Source: Saccharopolyspora galaxeae (GTDB taxonomy: Bacteria; Actinomycetota; Actinomycetes; Mycobacteriales; Pseudonocardiaceae). From it: a DNA stretch of 64,000 nt. The translations under genes and the position numbers were made by a program. Each line of letters begins with the position of its first letter. Within the stretch, counting starts at the first letter, position 1. This document shows, piece after piece, positions 1-8,777 of the stretch. The notes beneath the pieces are model-generated. The model did not search any database, was not told where the DNA came from, and was given only the letters and a program-made list of their open reading frames with translations. The DNA lies in contig NZ_JADDUE010000013.1 in assembly GCF_016526145.1 (NCBI RefSeq), positions 1 to 64,000 on the forward strand, read 5' to 3'.

Positions 1-116
1 TCGTTAATTCCGAGATCGCGTGCTACTTCCGCAATCGGCTTACCCGATTCACGGACCAACTCTACCGCGTGATTGCGATACTCGGCAGTGTACCTCCGGC
101 GCGACGCCGCCATCAT
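1..116 (-). mobile_element. IS3-family transposase OrfA, N-terminal fragment (runs off the window)
   Basis: Read leftward from an ATG at 116 (or 113), the first ~38 residues are a basic start followed by YTAEYRNHAVELVRESGKP and IAEVARDLGIN, the helix-turn-helix opening of IS3-type OrfA proteins. A strong ribosome site (AAAGAGGTGG) precedes it. The rest of the element lies beyond base 1. The element end is probably near 165-180, where TGGACCGTTCCCGC reads like a terminal repeat; I cannot confirm the partner repeat. Next to it is a truncated ABC permease, so insertion or deletion here probably damaged that operon. Confidence 0.7.
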
Positions 117-254
117 CCACCTCTTTCACAGACAGTCGATCACTACTCTCGGCTGTCCGCCAAAGCGGGAACGGTCCAGATGACCTACGAGGAAGCTCTG
201 GTCCGGGTTACCGACTTCATCACCAGCACGGACCCGCAGGCGGCGGGAAACCGG

Positions 255-650
255 CTACTGGGGCCGTTCTGATTCGTACGAGCACGAACGTGCGGAACGA
301 ATGGACGCTATCAGTCCCAGGGAAGGCACGGCTTGGCCGATGTTCGCGGCCGCCAGCAGCGGCGCCGAGATCCTGCCCGCCCAAGAACGGGTCAACAGCA
401 CCCCCACCGGGATGGCCACCGACAAGATCAGCGTCGTAACGATCGCCGTCAGCACCAAGTGCTTTGCGGTGCGGCTGAGCAGGTACTCGACGTTCAGACT
501 GCGCTGTTCGATCAAATCCAACGGCTGGACCGAGATGTAGCCGTACAGTGCGAGCAGCACAGCGGCCAGGACCAGCGGCGTGACCGCGTACCGGACGGAA
601 CGCGCCGCGACCGTCGCCGATCCGCCGGTGTCTTGCGCGAGCGCGCTCAC
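255..650 (-). pseudogene. OpuC/ProW-type ABC permease, truncated at its 3' end
   Basis: Begins at a GTG that overlaps the reading frame of the ATPase gene upstream. The first ~110 residues are permease-like: membrane segments near residues 24-40 and 62-85, then NIGQAVPSLGLIA, the start of the conserved BPD_transp_1 region. After that (about base 305) the protein turns into an unrelated 16-residue tail, while intact relatives continue for about 100 more residues. The break lies close to the IS3-like element. I infer a dead second permease of a glycine betaine/choline-type uptake system. Confidence 0.75.
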
Positions 651-696
651 GAGGACACCTCCAGCAGGTCCGGTCGGCCGGGGCGTTGGACGTTGC

Positions 697-1806
697 TCAG
701 CTCCCGGATGGAGTCGAGCGCAGGACGCCGCGGGAACGGCCTTGTTCGTCGACGACGACGGAAGCCGAGGAATTGACGGACAACATCTGGTCCAACGCCT
801 CGAACAACGTGTGCCTCGGACCCAGCGGCGAGATCAACGGGACAGCAGCGTCCCGGTCGTCGGGCCGGTTGCGAGGTTGCCAGCCCAACGGGCGGCGTTC
901 GGAATCCAGCAGCAGAAGGAATTCCTCGTCGGTTCGGGTGGCGACGGCGACGCGTTCGGCGTCCTCGGCGGAGTCATCGACCGTCGGCCACCGCGGGATG
1001 TCGAGGTCGGCGAGCCGGGTCAGCGAGAGCCGCTTGACCGCGGTCCCCGAACCCAGGAACTCCCGCACGAAGTCGTCGGCGGGCTCGCCGAGGATGCGTT
1101 CCGGGACGTCGTACTGGGCGATGCGGCCGCCGTCGCGGAAGATCGCGATCCGATCTCCCATCTTGATCGCCTCGTCGATGTCGTGGGTGACGAACACGAT
1201 CGTCTTGCGCAGCTGGGCTTGGATGCGCAGCAACTCGTTCTGCAGCGCCTCCCGGTTCAGCGGGTCGATCGCACCGAACGGTTCGTCCATCAGCATCACT
1301 GCGGGGTCGGCCCCGAGCGATCGGGCCACCCCGACCCGTTGCTGCTGGCCGCCGGACAACTGCTTCGGGTACCGGCCGCGGTAGTGCTGCGGGTCGAGCC
1401 CGACGAGATTCAGCAATTCATCGACACGTTCGGCGATGGACCCCGCATCCCAGCCGAGCATGCGAGGGACGGTGGCGATGTTGCTCGCGACGGTGCGGTG
1501 CGGGAACAAGCCGGTCTGCTGGATGGTGTAGCCGATCTTGCGGCGCAACCGGTCCGCTCGCACCTCGGTGACGTCGGTGCCACCGAGGTGGATCCGGCCC
1601 GCGGTCGGTTCGATCAATCGGTTGATCAGCTTCATCGTCGTGGTCTTGCCGCACCCGGAGGGGCCGACGAATGCCACGATCCGACCGGCGGGCACGTCGA
1701 GGGTCAACTCGTGCACGGCAGGTTCCGGGCGGCCGGGGTAGGACTTGGTGAGCCGGTCGAGGCGGATCATGGCCTCGCCGCCCGATCCGTGGATGGCCTC
1801 GGACAT
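697..1806 (-). CDS. OpuCA/ProV-type ABC ATPase with C-terminal CBS region, probably frameshifted near its end
   Basis: 369-residue ATPase of the quaternary-amine (osmoprotectant) uptake family. It has Walker A GPSGCGKTTT near residue 50, the Q-loop, signature LSGGQQQR, Walker B LMDEPFGAID and the switch His in FVTHDID, then a CBS-like C-terminal part (DQMLSVNSSASVVVDEQGRS). As read it stops after RSTPSGS. One nucleotide frame over, the sequence continues LDSIRELSNVQRPGRPDLL and ends in a TGA overlapping the next gene's GTG, the arrangement expected of an intact operon. A one-base indel near base 715 is therefore likely, either natural decay or a sequencing error. Energises the flanking permeases. 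Confidence 0.85.
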   Translation of the reverse strand: MSEAIHGSGGEAMIRLDRLTKSYPGRPEPAVHELTLDVPAGRIVAFVGPSGCGKTTTMKLINRLIEPTAGRIHLGGTDVTEVRADRLRRKIGYTIQQTGLFPHRTVASNIATVPRMLGWDAGSIAERVDELLNLVGLDPQHYRGRYPKQLSGGQQQRVGVARSLGADPAVMLMDEPFGAIDPLNREALQNELLRIQAQLRKTIVFVTHDIDEAIKMGDRIAIFRDGGRIAQYDVPERILGEPADDFVREFLGSGTAVKRLSLTRLADLDIPRWPTVDDSAEDAERVAVATRTDEEFLLLLDSERRPLGWQPRNRPDDRDAAVPLISPLGPRHTLFEALDQMLSVNSSASVVVDEQGRSRGVLRSTPSGS

Positions 1807-2447
1807 TACAACCCCATCAACGTGGTGAGTCGGTTCAGCACGGCGAACAGCGAGTCGAAAAGCACGGCCAGCAACACGATGGCGGCCACGCCCTCCACGG
1901 TCAGGTAGATCGCGAACGGCGTGCCCGCTTTGGCCAACCCGTCAAGGATCAGGTTCCCCAGACCGGGTCCGTTGACCGCCGCGGCGATCGCGGCGATGCC
2001 CAGCAGCAACTGGGCGGCCACCCGCATCCCGGTGAGCACTACCGGCCACGCGAGCGGCAATTCCACGCCGAGCAACCGTCGAAGGCGGCCCATCCCCATG
2101 CCGGTGGCGGATTCGACCAACGCCGGATCGACTTCGCGCAGGCCGACGATCGTGTTGCGCACCACCGGCAACAGCGCGTACATGGTGAGCGCGACAATCG
2201 ACGGCGCGTTGCCTAGCCCCAGCGGTGCGATGAGCAGGCCGAACAACGCGTACGAGGGGATCGTCAGCAGCAGCGCGGTGGCGCCGAGCACCGCGGCGCG
2301 CAGGGCGTCGGTGCGGTAGACCACTACCGCCACCGGCACTCCGATCAGCACCGCCAGGCCGAGCCCTTCGAGGACGAGCACAGCGTGCGCGGTCGTCGCC
2401 CCGAGGACCTCCGTCCAGTTTCCGGCGAGATATTCGAGGAATCCCAT
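1806..2447 (-). CDS. OpuCB/ProW-type ABC transporter permease
   Basis: 213-residue integral membrane permease with about five or six hydrophobic helices and the EAA-type loop (GLREVDPALVESATGMGMG) that contacts the ATPase. Length and order fit the OpuCB family of glycine betaine/choline/carnitine importers. The stop overlaps the ATG of the ATPase gene, so the two are translationally coupled. No substrate-binding protein is visible; it would be expected beyond the truncated second permease. Start chosen at the ATG at 2447. Confidence 0.88.
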   Translation of the reverse strand: MGFLEYLAGNWTEVLGATTAHAVLVLEGLGLAVLIGVPVAVVVYRTDALRAAVLGATALLLTIPSYALFGLLIAPLGLGNAPSIVALTMYALLPVVRNTIVGLREVDPALVESATGMGMGRLRRLLGVELPLAWPVVLTGMRVAAQLLLGIAAIAAAVNGPGLGNLILDGLAKAGTPFAIYLTVEGVAAIVLLAVLFDSLFAVLNRLTTLMGL

Positions 2448-2462
2448 GCCGCGGGTGCTCGC

Positions 2463-3677
2463 CTAGCCCACCGGCGCGCGGTCGAGCGCGTCGTCGAAGA
2501 AGTCGTCGAGCCGGTCGACGAGACCGCAGAAGGTCGGGTGCTCGTCGAACATGAACTCGGTGTGTCCGGCGTCGTCGATGAGTTCCAGCCGCTTGGGCTC
2601 AGCCGCATGTGCGTAGAGGGAGCGGGCCTCTTCGGGCTTGTGCAGTTCGTTGGTACTGCCGTGGACCACCAGCAGCGGGCGCGGGGCGATGCGGTGCGCC
2701 ACCGCTTCGGGGGAGAACCGCAGGAGCATGTCGGCGGATTCCAGGGTGACGCCGGAACCGAAGCCGGGGGCGCGGTAGAGCTCCGTGCCGACGTAGCCGT
2801 CGGTGTTGTCGTCCAGGTCAAGCCGTACGATGTCCCACGGTGAAGTGATCTCGGAACGGCCGAGTTCGGTGCGACGTGCGCGATCGGCCATGACCCGCTC
2901 CAGCAGGCTGTTCCACGTCCGCTCGTCGTGCATGGCGCGGGTGGAACGGGCGCCGTCGGCAATGGCGTTGACGGACGCGACGGCCCGGACGCGGAACTTC
3001 GGCGCGGAAACGTTCAGCGCTGCGATCACGCGGTTGCGGAAATCGCGCACGGGTGCGGCCGCGGCGACGAGGCATTCTTCGAACTCCTCGTGCACCAGGG
3101 CGTAGCCGCGGGCGCGGGCCTCGCGCACGCGGGAGATCACATCCTCGGCGTCCTGCGGGGCGCGTGGGCCCGCCCGGTCGAACACGGCGTCGTCGAGCAG
3201 GTCCCTGATCTCGTCATCGTCGTGGTCGAACAGCAGCGCCCGGCCGGACGAGGTGGTGTGCAGCGGAGTCACCCGGCCCACCCAGCCCGCCGTCTGCACG
3301 GCGCGCATCGGGCTCTCCGACATCACGGTCAGCGCACCGTCGCCGTCGAGCACGGTCAAGTGCGCACGTTCCTTGGTCACCGACACGACGCTGCGCAGCA
3401 CCGGCGGCGCCTCGGCCAACAACCGCTGCTGGCCGACGTGGGCGGCCATCGTGAACATCCGCCAGCCCAGCCGGTAGCCGAGCGTCTCGGGATCGCGGGC
3501 GACCATCCCGGTCTCTTCGAGCACCCGCAGCGCACGGGAGATCTGGGTCTTCTCCCTCCGCACGCGGCGGGCGATCTCGACCACTCCGAGGCTGCCCCGT
3601 TCGGCAGCGTCCACCGAGCCCAAGACCCCCAGGATGGCCGCCGCGCGGTGAACGCTGGACGAGCTTTCCTGATTCAT
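2463..3677 (-). CDS. IclR-family regulator fused in frame to the C-terminal half of an alpha/beta hydrolase
   Basis: From the ATG at 3677, residues ~1-75 are an IclR winged helix (VHRAAAILGVLG, then RREKTQISRALRVLEETG) and ~80-235 the IclR effector domain (HTTSSGRALLF and the conserved CLVAAAAPVRDF stretch). Just after ALNVSAPKFR, where IclR proteins normally have ~20 more residues, the protein becomes VRAVASVNAIADGARS and continues as the last half of a YcjY-like hydrolase with a His motif (DDAGHTEF) but no GxSxG nucleophile. A hydrolase without its nucleophile domain cannot be catalytic, so this looks like a deletion-made chimera. It sits 16 bp upstream of the ABC operon and could regulate it. 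Confidence 0.8.
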   Translation of the reverse strand: MNQESSSSVHRAAAILGVLGSVDAAERGSLGVVEIARRVRREKTQISRALRVLEETGMVARDPETLGYRLGWRMFTMAAHVGQQRLLAEAPPVLRSVVSVTKERAHLTVLDGDGALTVMSESPMRAVQTAGWVGRVTPLHTTSSGRALLFDHDDDEIRDLLDDAVFDRAGPRAPQDAEDVISRVREARARGYALVHEEFEECLVAAAAPVRDFRNRVIAALNVSAPKFRVRAVASVNAIADGARSTRAMHDERTWNSLLERVMADRARRTELGRSEITSPWDIVRLDLDDNTDGYVGTELYRAPGFGSGVTLESADMLLRFSPEAVAHRIAPRPLLVVHGSTNELHKPEEARSLYAHAAEPKRLELIDDAGHTEFMFDEHPTFCGLVDRLDDFFDDALDRAPVG

Positions 3678-3980
3678 GGCCGGAATAGTGGAAGCCGCAC
3701 GTGGCGCGGGCAACCATCGTTGCTACCCGAGCAACGGCAAGCTCCTCGCTGATCGGCATGCCGCACGCACCAGTTCGGAGTGAAATGTCCGGAGCAGACG
3801 TCCGGCCGGAGCCGATAGGCGGTTCCCGCCCATTCCTTCCCGCGGTCGCGCCGCTGGACGAACCTCGTCGAGCACCACGCCGGGTTCGACGCCCCGCGTG
3901 CGCCGTTGCGGAGCGATCTCGATGATTCCGGTGAGGTGGCGAGGTCTCGGGCTGCGCGCGGAAGTCAGCTGCCGATGGTG
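3678..3980. other. Gene-free gap upstream of the IclR-hydrolase gene
   Basis: About 300 bases between the start of the IclR chimera and the end of the DUF6282 gene, both leftward. I see no coding signal in either direction, no clear hairpin with a T-tract and no repeat. It probably holds the promoter of the regulator gene. Confidence 0.4.
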
Positions 3981-4877
3981 CTAGCGGCTCACCAGTGCGT
4001 CAGGCCGCTCGCCCGCGCAGGCACGCAGCGCGCCGCGGTCGAGGCCCTGCCCGGTGAGCACGTCGACGAGCAGTTCCAATGCCTCGGGCGGATTCGGCGA
4101 GTCCTGCTGGCCGGCGTCCGAGGACAGCACCACGTTGGCCAGCCCGACCTCGTCGGCGAACGCCGCCAGCATTTCCGGAGTGCACCCGGTCTGGTGCAGC
4201 AGCTGGAACGTCGTGATCTCGGCGAGCGCCCCGTGCGCGATCAGGGCCGTCGCTTGCGACGCCGTCATGGCGGGCACGGTGTAGCTCGGATGGGTCAGCA
4301 GGATCCTGCGCACCCCCTGCTGCCGGGCCGTGGGAACCAGCCAGGCCGCCTCGTCCCCGCTGATGTGGCCGGTCGCCAGCACCGCGTCGGCTTCCGCGAT
4401 CAGCCGGCAGATCGCCCGCGCGTCGTCGGCGGTGGACGGATCCACCGGCGGGAGCGCGTAGCTATGGCCCGACAGCTCCGGACGGGTACCGCACAGGCTG
4501 GGCAATCTCGCCGACCGCTGGGTGTGCGCATCGGCCGTCGGCATCCACACGAAGCGGCCACCTGCGTCCAGGTATGCCGCCACTGCAGCGGGATTGACGC
4601 CACCGACGTGCTGGTTGAGCGCGATGCCGCCGTACACGCGCACCGGCTGCCCGCGGCCCGCTGCGACCGCGCGCCCGACCGTAGACTCGTAGTGTCCTTT
4701 GAGGACGCAACCGGTGAATCGCGCAGCCGCGTAAGCGGCCACCACGCCCCGGTCATCGGCCCGGCGCGGCGTCACGTCCGGTGCGGCATGCACATGGAGG
4801 TCGAACACGCCGACCACTGTGGGACCCGACCCGGTCGTTGACAACGCTCGTTGCTCGCCCGGCAATACGGCGATCAA
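3981..4877 (-). CDS. DUF6282 family amidohydrolase-like protein
   Basis: 298 residues from a TTG at 4877 that overlaps the nitrilase stop and lies 6 nt after a strong GGAAGG ribosome site; a GTG at 4817 is the alternative start. The metal-binding opening FDLHVHAAPDV is typical of amidohydrolase/PHP-like barrels. Later motifs include LKGHYE, WMPTADAH, ATGHIS and LSSDAGQ, giving several possible His/Asp metal ligands. This matches DUF6282 proteins, whose substrate is unknown to me. Co-transcription with a nitrilase suggests a shared pathway for a nitrogenous compound. Confidence 0.75.
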   Translation of the reverse strand: MIAVLPGEQRALSTTGSGPTVVGVFDLHVHAAPDVTPRRADDRGVVAAYAAARFTGCVLKGHYESTVGRAVAAGRGQPVRVYGGIALNQHVGGVNPAAVAAYLDAGGRFVWMPTADAHTQRSARLPSLCGTRPELSGHSYALPPVDPSTADDARAICRLIAEADAVLATGHISGDEAAWLVPTARQQGVRRILLTHPSYTVPAMTASQATALIAHGALAEITTFQLLHQTGCTPEMLAAFADEVGLANVVLSSDAGQQDSPNPPEALELLVDVLTGQGLDRGALRACAGERPDALVSR

Positions 4878-5704
4878 TCCGCGCCTTCCTCCAGCAACCT
4901 GTTGACCTCCCGCGACACCAAGCCGAACCGGGACTCCTGCAACAACGGCATCTCTCGGCGCCGCCTCCGCGCCGCCTGCACCTCGATGTCGACAACGGTC
5001 AGCGCGGAATCCCAGCGGGGTGCCTCGGCGACCACCTCGCCCCACGGATCGAGCACCCTCGATCCGCCCCAGAACGAAACACCTGCCTCGTCACCGACCC
5101 TGTTGACGAACACCACCCAGCACTGCTGCATTCGCGCGATGAACAGCAGCAAGTCGCGCCAATACGACTCGGTGTCGACGGCACCGGGCGCCACACCGGA
5201 GGCGCTGTTGGCCGGCACCAACAGCACTTCCGCACCGTCTTGGGCGGCCAGCCAGGGCAATACGGGCTGCCAGGCGTCGTTGCAGACCAACGTCGCCATC
5301 CGTGCGTGCGGCGTCTCGTAGGCGCGCAGCGCCGTCCCAGGGCTGGCGTGCTTGCGCTCTTCCCAGCTCAAGTAGTTCGGCAAGTAGAGCTTGCGATGGG
5401 TGTGCAGAACGTGGCCATCAGCGCAGTAGGTCGCCGAGTTGTACCGCCGCAGACGGCCGTCCTCGTGCAGGCCGACGAGCACGTCCGGCCCGAAGCGCGA
5501 CAACCGCGCAACCCGATCATCGGTCACCGCGATCGACCGGTCATCGGGCAGTTTCCCGAGTGCGTAACCGTGCAAGCTCAGCTCCGGGAAGACCACGAGT
5601 TCGACCTCGCGCTCGGCCGCCTGCCGCACGACCGCCTCGGCAGCACCGGAATTCGCCTCGACATCACCAAGCGCCGTATCGACCTGCGCCAAAGCCAGCC
5701 GCAT
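4874..5704 (-). CDS. Carbon-nitrogen hydrolase (nitrilase superfamily)
   Basis: 276 residues from the ATG at 5704, preceded by GGGAGAGG. The catalytic triad of the superfamily is visible: Glu in VVFPELSLHGYA, Lys in HTHRKLYLPN and Cys in TLVCNDAWQP. The family hydrolyses nitriles, amides or carbamoyl compounds in the cytoplasm. NSASGVAP and the short C-terminus resemble N-carbamoyl-putrescine/omega-amidase-type members, but substrate cannot be assigned. It is the first gene of a two-gene operon with the DUF6282 protein. Confidence 0.88.
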   Translation of the reverse strand: MRLALAQVDTALGDVEANSGAAEAVVRQAAEREVELVVFPELSLHGYALGKLPDDRSIAVTDDRVARLSRFGPDVLVGLHEDGRLRRYNSATYCADGHVLHTHRKLYLPNYLSWEERKHASPGTALRAYETPHARMATLVCNDAWQPVLPWLAAQDGAEVLLVPANSASGVAPGAVDTESYWRDLLLFIARMQQCWVVFVNRVGDEAGVSFWGGSRVLDPWGEVVAEAPRWDSALTVVDIEVQAARRRRREMPLLQESRFGLVSREVNRLLEEGAD

Positions 5705-6049
5705 CCACAACCTCTCCCAACGAGCCGACATCCTGCTACGGCAAGTGCCGCCTCCGAGTCCTGGCACGCTGCATAACTGCTGGCACACGCAGCCGCCAAG
5801 CATCGTTGCTGGACCGACAACGCGGCCGTCGCAGTTCTCGCGCTCCCAACAGGAGCCGATGCGCCGCCACCGAGGCGCAGTGTGGCTCCGTACGGACCCA
5901 GCCCCCCTGTTGCGTGCGGCCGCGCAGGCCCTGGCGCACGCAGTCCTAAGTGGATTCCGATGGACTTCCCGGCGTGCCGGCGGAACGGTGCGGAAAGTGC
6001 GAGCTCGAGCCTAGGGTTCGCGAGCTGGAGCGGACCATCGAGGCGCAAA
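5705..6049. other. Non-coding stretch before the amine oxidase remnant
   Basis: About 345 bases with only shadow reading frames. It should carry the promoter of the leftward nitrilase operon. The upstream half of the amine oxidase gene has been lost on its right side; I find no insertion sequence at the break. Confidence 0.35.
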
Positions 6050-6631
6050 CCCGCAATCGACTTTACCCCGCCATCGGTCACCAACCGCATCACCTTCAGC
6101 CCCGCACTGCCGGTACGGCGGGCCGGACTGCAACAACGCATGCCGATGGGGTTGGTGATCAAGATGCACATCGCCTACCCGACACCCTTCTGGCGCCACC
6201 GCGGGTTGAGCGGCGCGGCCATGAGCACCGACCGCGCCCTGGCGCTCGTCTTCGACCAGACGCTCCAGAACGAGAGCGTCGGGGTTCTCGTCGGTCTCAT
6301 CGAGGGCGAGCATGCAGTGCAGTACAGCCAGCTGAGCGTCGACGAGCGTCGCGAAGCCGTCATCGAGGACCTCGTCCACTACTTCGGCGAAGACGCCGCG
6401 TCTCCGATCGAGTACGTCGATTACGACTGGATCCGGGACGAGTGGGCCGAGGGCGGCTACGGCGCCCACATGCCACCCGGCATCGTGACCGGCTACGGCG
6501 ACACCATCCGTGAACCCGTCGGGCGGATCCACTGGGCCGGCACCGAAACCGCCACCGAACACATCGGCTACTTCGAAGGTGCATTGCAATCAGGCATCCG
6601 AGCCGCGCGCGAAGTCATCGACGCAGGCTGA
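6050..6631 (+). pseudogene. Flavin monoamine oxidase, C-terminal remnant
   Basis: The frame ending at 6631 carries the last ~190 residues of an FAD-dependent amine oxidase: a PxLPVRR..LQQRMPMGLVIK stretch, PFWRHRGLSGAA, and the FAD-binding C-terminus GRIHWAGTETATEHIGYFEGA. The N-terminal Rossmann domain and most of the substrate domain (about 250 residues) are missing, and no start with a ribosome site precedes the homologous part. The next gene follows 30 bp later behind its own ribosome site. Confidence 0.8.
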
Positions 6632-6660
6632 CCGGGCACACCACGATCGGAGGCAAGAAG

Positions 6661-7128
6661 ATGAAGTTCGCGGACTTCGCCGACGGGTTCCGCCTCGAAT
6701 TGGCCAACCGAGAGTTCGCCCGCAGCGCGATGACCCTGCTCGCGGCCCGCGCCGGAGGATGCGACTCGGGACCGTTCTGGGTCGGCTACGCGAAGCTGGA
6801 GGAATTCAACGCACCCAGGTACCGAGCCGCCGCCCGACGAATGAAAATCAGCTTCGAACCCGACTGGAGGACCCGTACCCGAGGCTGGCTCGTTGGCCAC
6901 ACGCCCATGCCGCTCTTGCACGAACTCCTGCGGATCGCGTACCCGCGGACCGTCGAGTACGCCGAAGACATCAGACGACTCAAAGACGCAGGGCCACCAC
7001 GGGAAGCGGCCTTCCTCGATTACATGATCAGACAGGACCTCCAGGTGCGCATGATGCACGCAGCCTTGATCGGGACCGCCAGCGAGGCAACCGCGCTGGT
7101 CGACGAATTCATCGCATCGGAGCGCTGA
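6661..7128 (+). CDS. Conserved-looking hypothetical protein, 155 residues
   Basis: Starts at an ATG after CGGAGGCAAGAAG. The protein is soluble, mixed-charge and mostly helical by eye, with a GCDSGPFWVGYAKLEEFN segment and a basic middle. I do not recognise a family. It lies directly behind the amine oxidase remnant and was probably co-transcribed with it, so a role linked to amine metabolism is possible but unproven. Codon use matches genuine genes of the window. Confidence 0.6.
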   Translation: MKFADFADGFRLELANREFARSAMTLLAARAGGCDSGPFWVGYAKLEEFNAPRYRAAARRMKISFEPDWRTRTRGWLVGHTPMPLLHELLRIAYPRTVEYAEDIRRLKDAGPPREAAFLDYMIRQDLQVRMMHAALIGTASEATALVDEFIASER

Positions 7129-7214
7129 CGACAAACCCATCAAAGTACTTTGCGGAACCTGGCGGATTTCGCACTGCCAGCAAATGGACCAAATACAACG
7201 CCTAGGGAGGCCCA

Positions 7215-7400
7215 TCATCGCTGAACTTCTTGTTGGATGAGCTCAGCCGTGCGCCCGGCCAGCCGAATGCGCAGCAATGCGTCTTCTTCGAAGCCGTCGC
7301 CGACACGGGCCCGGACCTCCGCCGTGCCCGTGAGGCCAAGCGGCTCCCGCTCCGGTTGGCTGAACGGGGTCAACGAGCTCCCCGTCCGCTACACGCAGCA
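7215..7400 (-). pseudogene. C-terminal fragment of an unidentified protein
   Basis: Leftward frame with coding-like third positions: TPFSQPEREPLGLTGTAEV, then RARVGDGFEEDALLRIRLAG and RTAELIQQEVQR before a TGA at 7215. No start codon or ribosome site precedes it and the frame closes upstream at about 7400. I read it as the tail of a gene whose front is gone; the family is not recognised. Confidence 0.3.
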
Positions 7401-7422
7401 GACCCCGGCGGCGAGGATGTCT

Positions 7423-7779
7423 CTACAGCGGTAGCCCGGCCTTCGGGGAGAGCCACCTGGCTTCGTCGGTCTTGCGTAGAGCGGCGATGGTCGGCTGGTG
7501 CCGTTCGATATACCCGATCACCTGATCAAACATGTTGATGATCTCGTGCATCTCGCCGTGTGCCGCATACACCGCCGGGCGGCTGGTGTCGAGCTTGGTC
7601 ATCAGCACGCTCACGAGGTGCCGGAACTCGTACAGGATCGAGGTGTCCACTGCCGCGTAGCAGCACAGCTCGTCGCTGACCTGGGCGGTTGTCTGCTCGC
7701 GTACGGCATTGACGGCCGCTTCAAGCGCATCGCGGGCGTGGTACAGCGTCTCAAGCGGGTGCTCAGCGGGTGCGCTCAT
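7423..7779 (-). CDS. Hypothetical helical protein, 118 residues
   Basis: ATG at 7779 after GGAGAGGAGAAG, a strong ribosome site. The sequence is helical by eye (LYHARDALEAAVNAVREQT, DTSILYEFRHLVSVLMTKLD, MFDQVIGYIERHQ) with no membrane span, so it could be a small dimeric bundle. No family recognised. The start overlaps by 4 bp the stop of a possible small membrane protein, suggesting translational coupling. Confidence 0.6.
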   Translation of the reverse strand: MSAPAEHPLETLYHARDALEAAVNAVREQTTAQVSDELCCYAAVDTSILYEFRHLVSVLMTKLDTSRPAVYAAHGEMHEIINMFDQVIGYIERHQPTIAALRKTDEARWLSPKAGLPL

Positions 7780-7982
7780 GACGCTTCTCCTCTCCGCGCG
7801 TTGAGCGCCCCATGGTGCCGCAAATGACCGCTACGACCAGGAGCACTCGGTCCTTTCACCCAGTTGGGTGACACCGCCGCCGCGACCGTTGTCGGTGGAC
7901 CGCCCGCTGGGACCAGGACGATGAGCACGGCCCAGGAGGCGGCGAACCCGATCGCGCTGGCCAGGCGAACCCAGGCCCGCAA
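7776..7982 (-). CDS. Possible small single-pass membrane protein
   Basis: 68 residues from a TTG at 7982 with one hydrophobic segment (SAIGFAASWAVLIVLVPAGG) near the N-terminus and a short basic tail. The main support is the ATGA overlap with the following gene. There is no clear ribosome site and the start is weak, so this could be a spurious frame. No homologue recognised. Confidence 0.35.
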   Translation of the reverse strand: MRAWVRLASAIGFAASWAVLIVLVPAGGPPTTVAAAVSPNWVKGPSAPGRSGHLRHHGALNARRGEAS

Positions 7983-8470
7983 CCGTGGCTTGATCGAAGC
8001 ATGGGCGCGTCGGCAGAGCTCCGCTCATGCCACCAGGATATGAACGTGGTGCCGTCGATCACCGATCACGGTCATCATCGGTGGTGAACGGGGTGCGCAG
8101 CCGGTGCATGGTGCCGTCGCTCCGGTCTGCCTGCCGGTGATGACGAGGGCTCGGGGTGCTGCGGGGCCGGTCAGGTTCGAGGAACGCGACGGGAGCGACG
8201 GGCCTCAGCGTGCTGGATCCATGTCCGGCGGGCGGGCATGCGCCGGGACGCTGCGGCGTGCTGCGCCGATCGACGCCGGCGGGGCCGTTCCGAGTCCGGT
8301 TGCTGGAGTGAACGGGGGAAGAAGGAGGCATGAGTCAGTCCTTTCAGGACAGAGGGCCACGCACTGAGCGCGTGGAGCCGACGGGAGTAAGTCGGTGCCG
8401 ACCCCGCAACGAGGCGTCGAGGAGCCCGCCGCGTCGCTGTGGCTGGCTGTGGCTGTGGGGCATTCCGTGC

Positions 8471-8777
8471 AGGAGTTGCTTGCTGAGAGTGCGTCCGCCG
8501 CGGCCGCGTGCAGCACGCTGTGCACGCAGGGCGTCGCGTTGACGGGGCGAAGCGCGAGTCCTCAGTGGATTGCGTAGGTGCGTGCGGACGCGAAGAGGTC
8601 GACCCCAGCGGCATCGACGCTGGCGGCCGCGGCCAGGTCCACGAGCGTGGCCGATGGCGCGGTCAGCAGATGTGGCCAGAGCTGCTCGGCCCGCCGGGTG
8701 ATTTCCGGGCCGGCGAGGTCACCGTCCACTGTGAACGTGACCGTGGTCGTGATCGGGTGAGAGATGATGGCCCGCAC
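8471..8777 (-). pseudogene. STAS-domain (anti-sigma-factor-antagonist-like) protein interrupted by an in-frame TGA
   Basis: The first 71 residues carry a STAS-like pattern: TFTVDGDLAGPEITRRAEQ, LLTAPSATLVDLAAAASVDA and AGVDLFASARTYAIH. A TGA at 8562 ends this piece before the last strand and helix of the fold. In the same frame beyond the stop the sequence resumes GLALRPVNATPCVHSVLHAA, which fits the missing STAS C-terminus (VNATPxVxRVL). I infer a nonsense mutation in a single STAS protein. The Ser/Thr phospho-site region is replaced by SVDAAG. Confidence 0.55.

Noticed and set aside
180-272. 30-codon ORF beside the IS3 end (MTYEEALVRVTDFITSTDP...)
   Set aside because: Too short, no ribosome site of its own and no recognisable family; may be debris at the insertion point.
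580-1908. Very long rightward ORF across the ABC ATPase
   Set aside because: Shadow of the ATPase on the opposite strand; composition and lack of motifs show it is not a gene. The same applies to several long antisense frames elsewhere (for example 43399-45297 and 46119-47816).
8395-8577. Rightward 60-codon ORF from a GTG with a GGGAG site
   Set aside because: It lies antisense to the STAS remnant, whose match to the STAS fold is stronger, and the peptide has no recognisable pattern.
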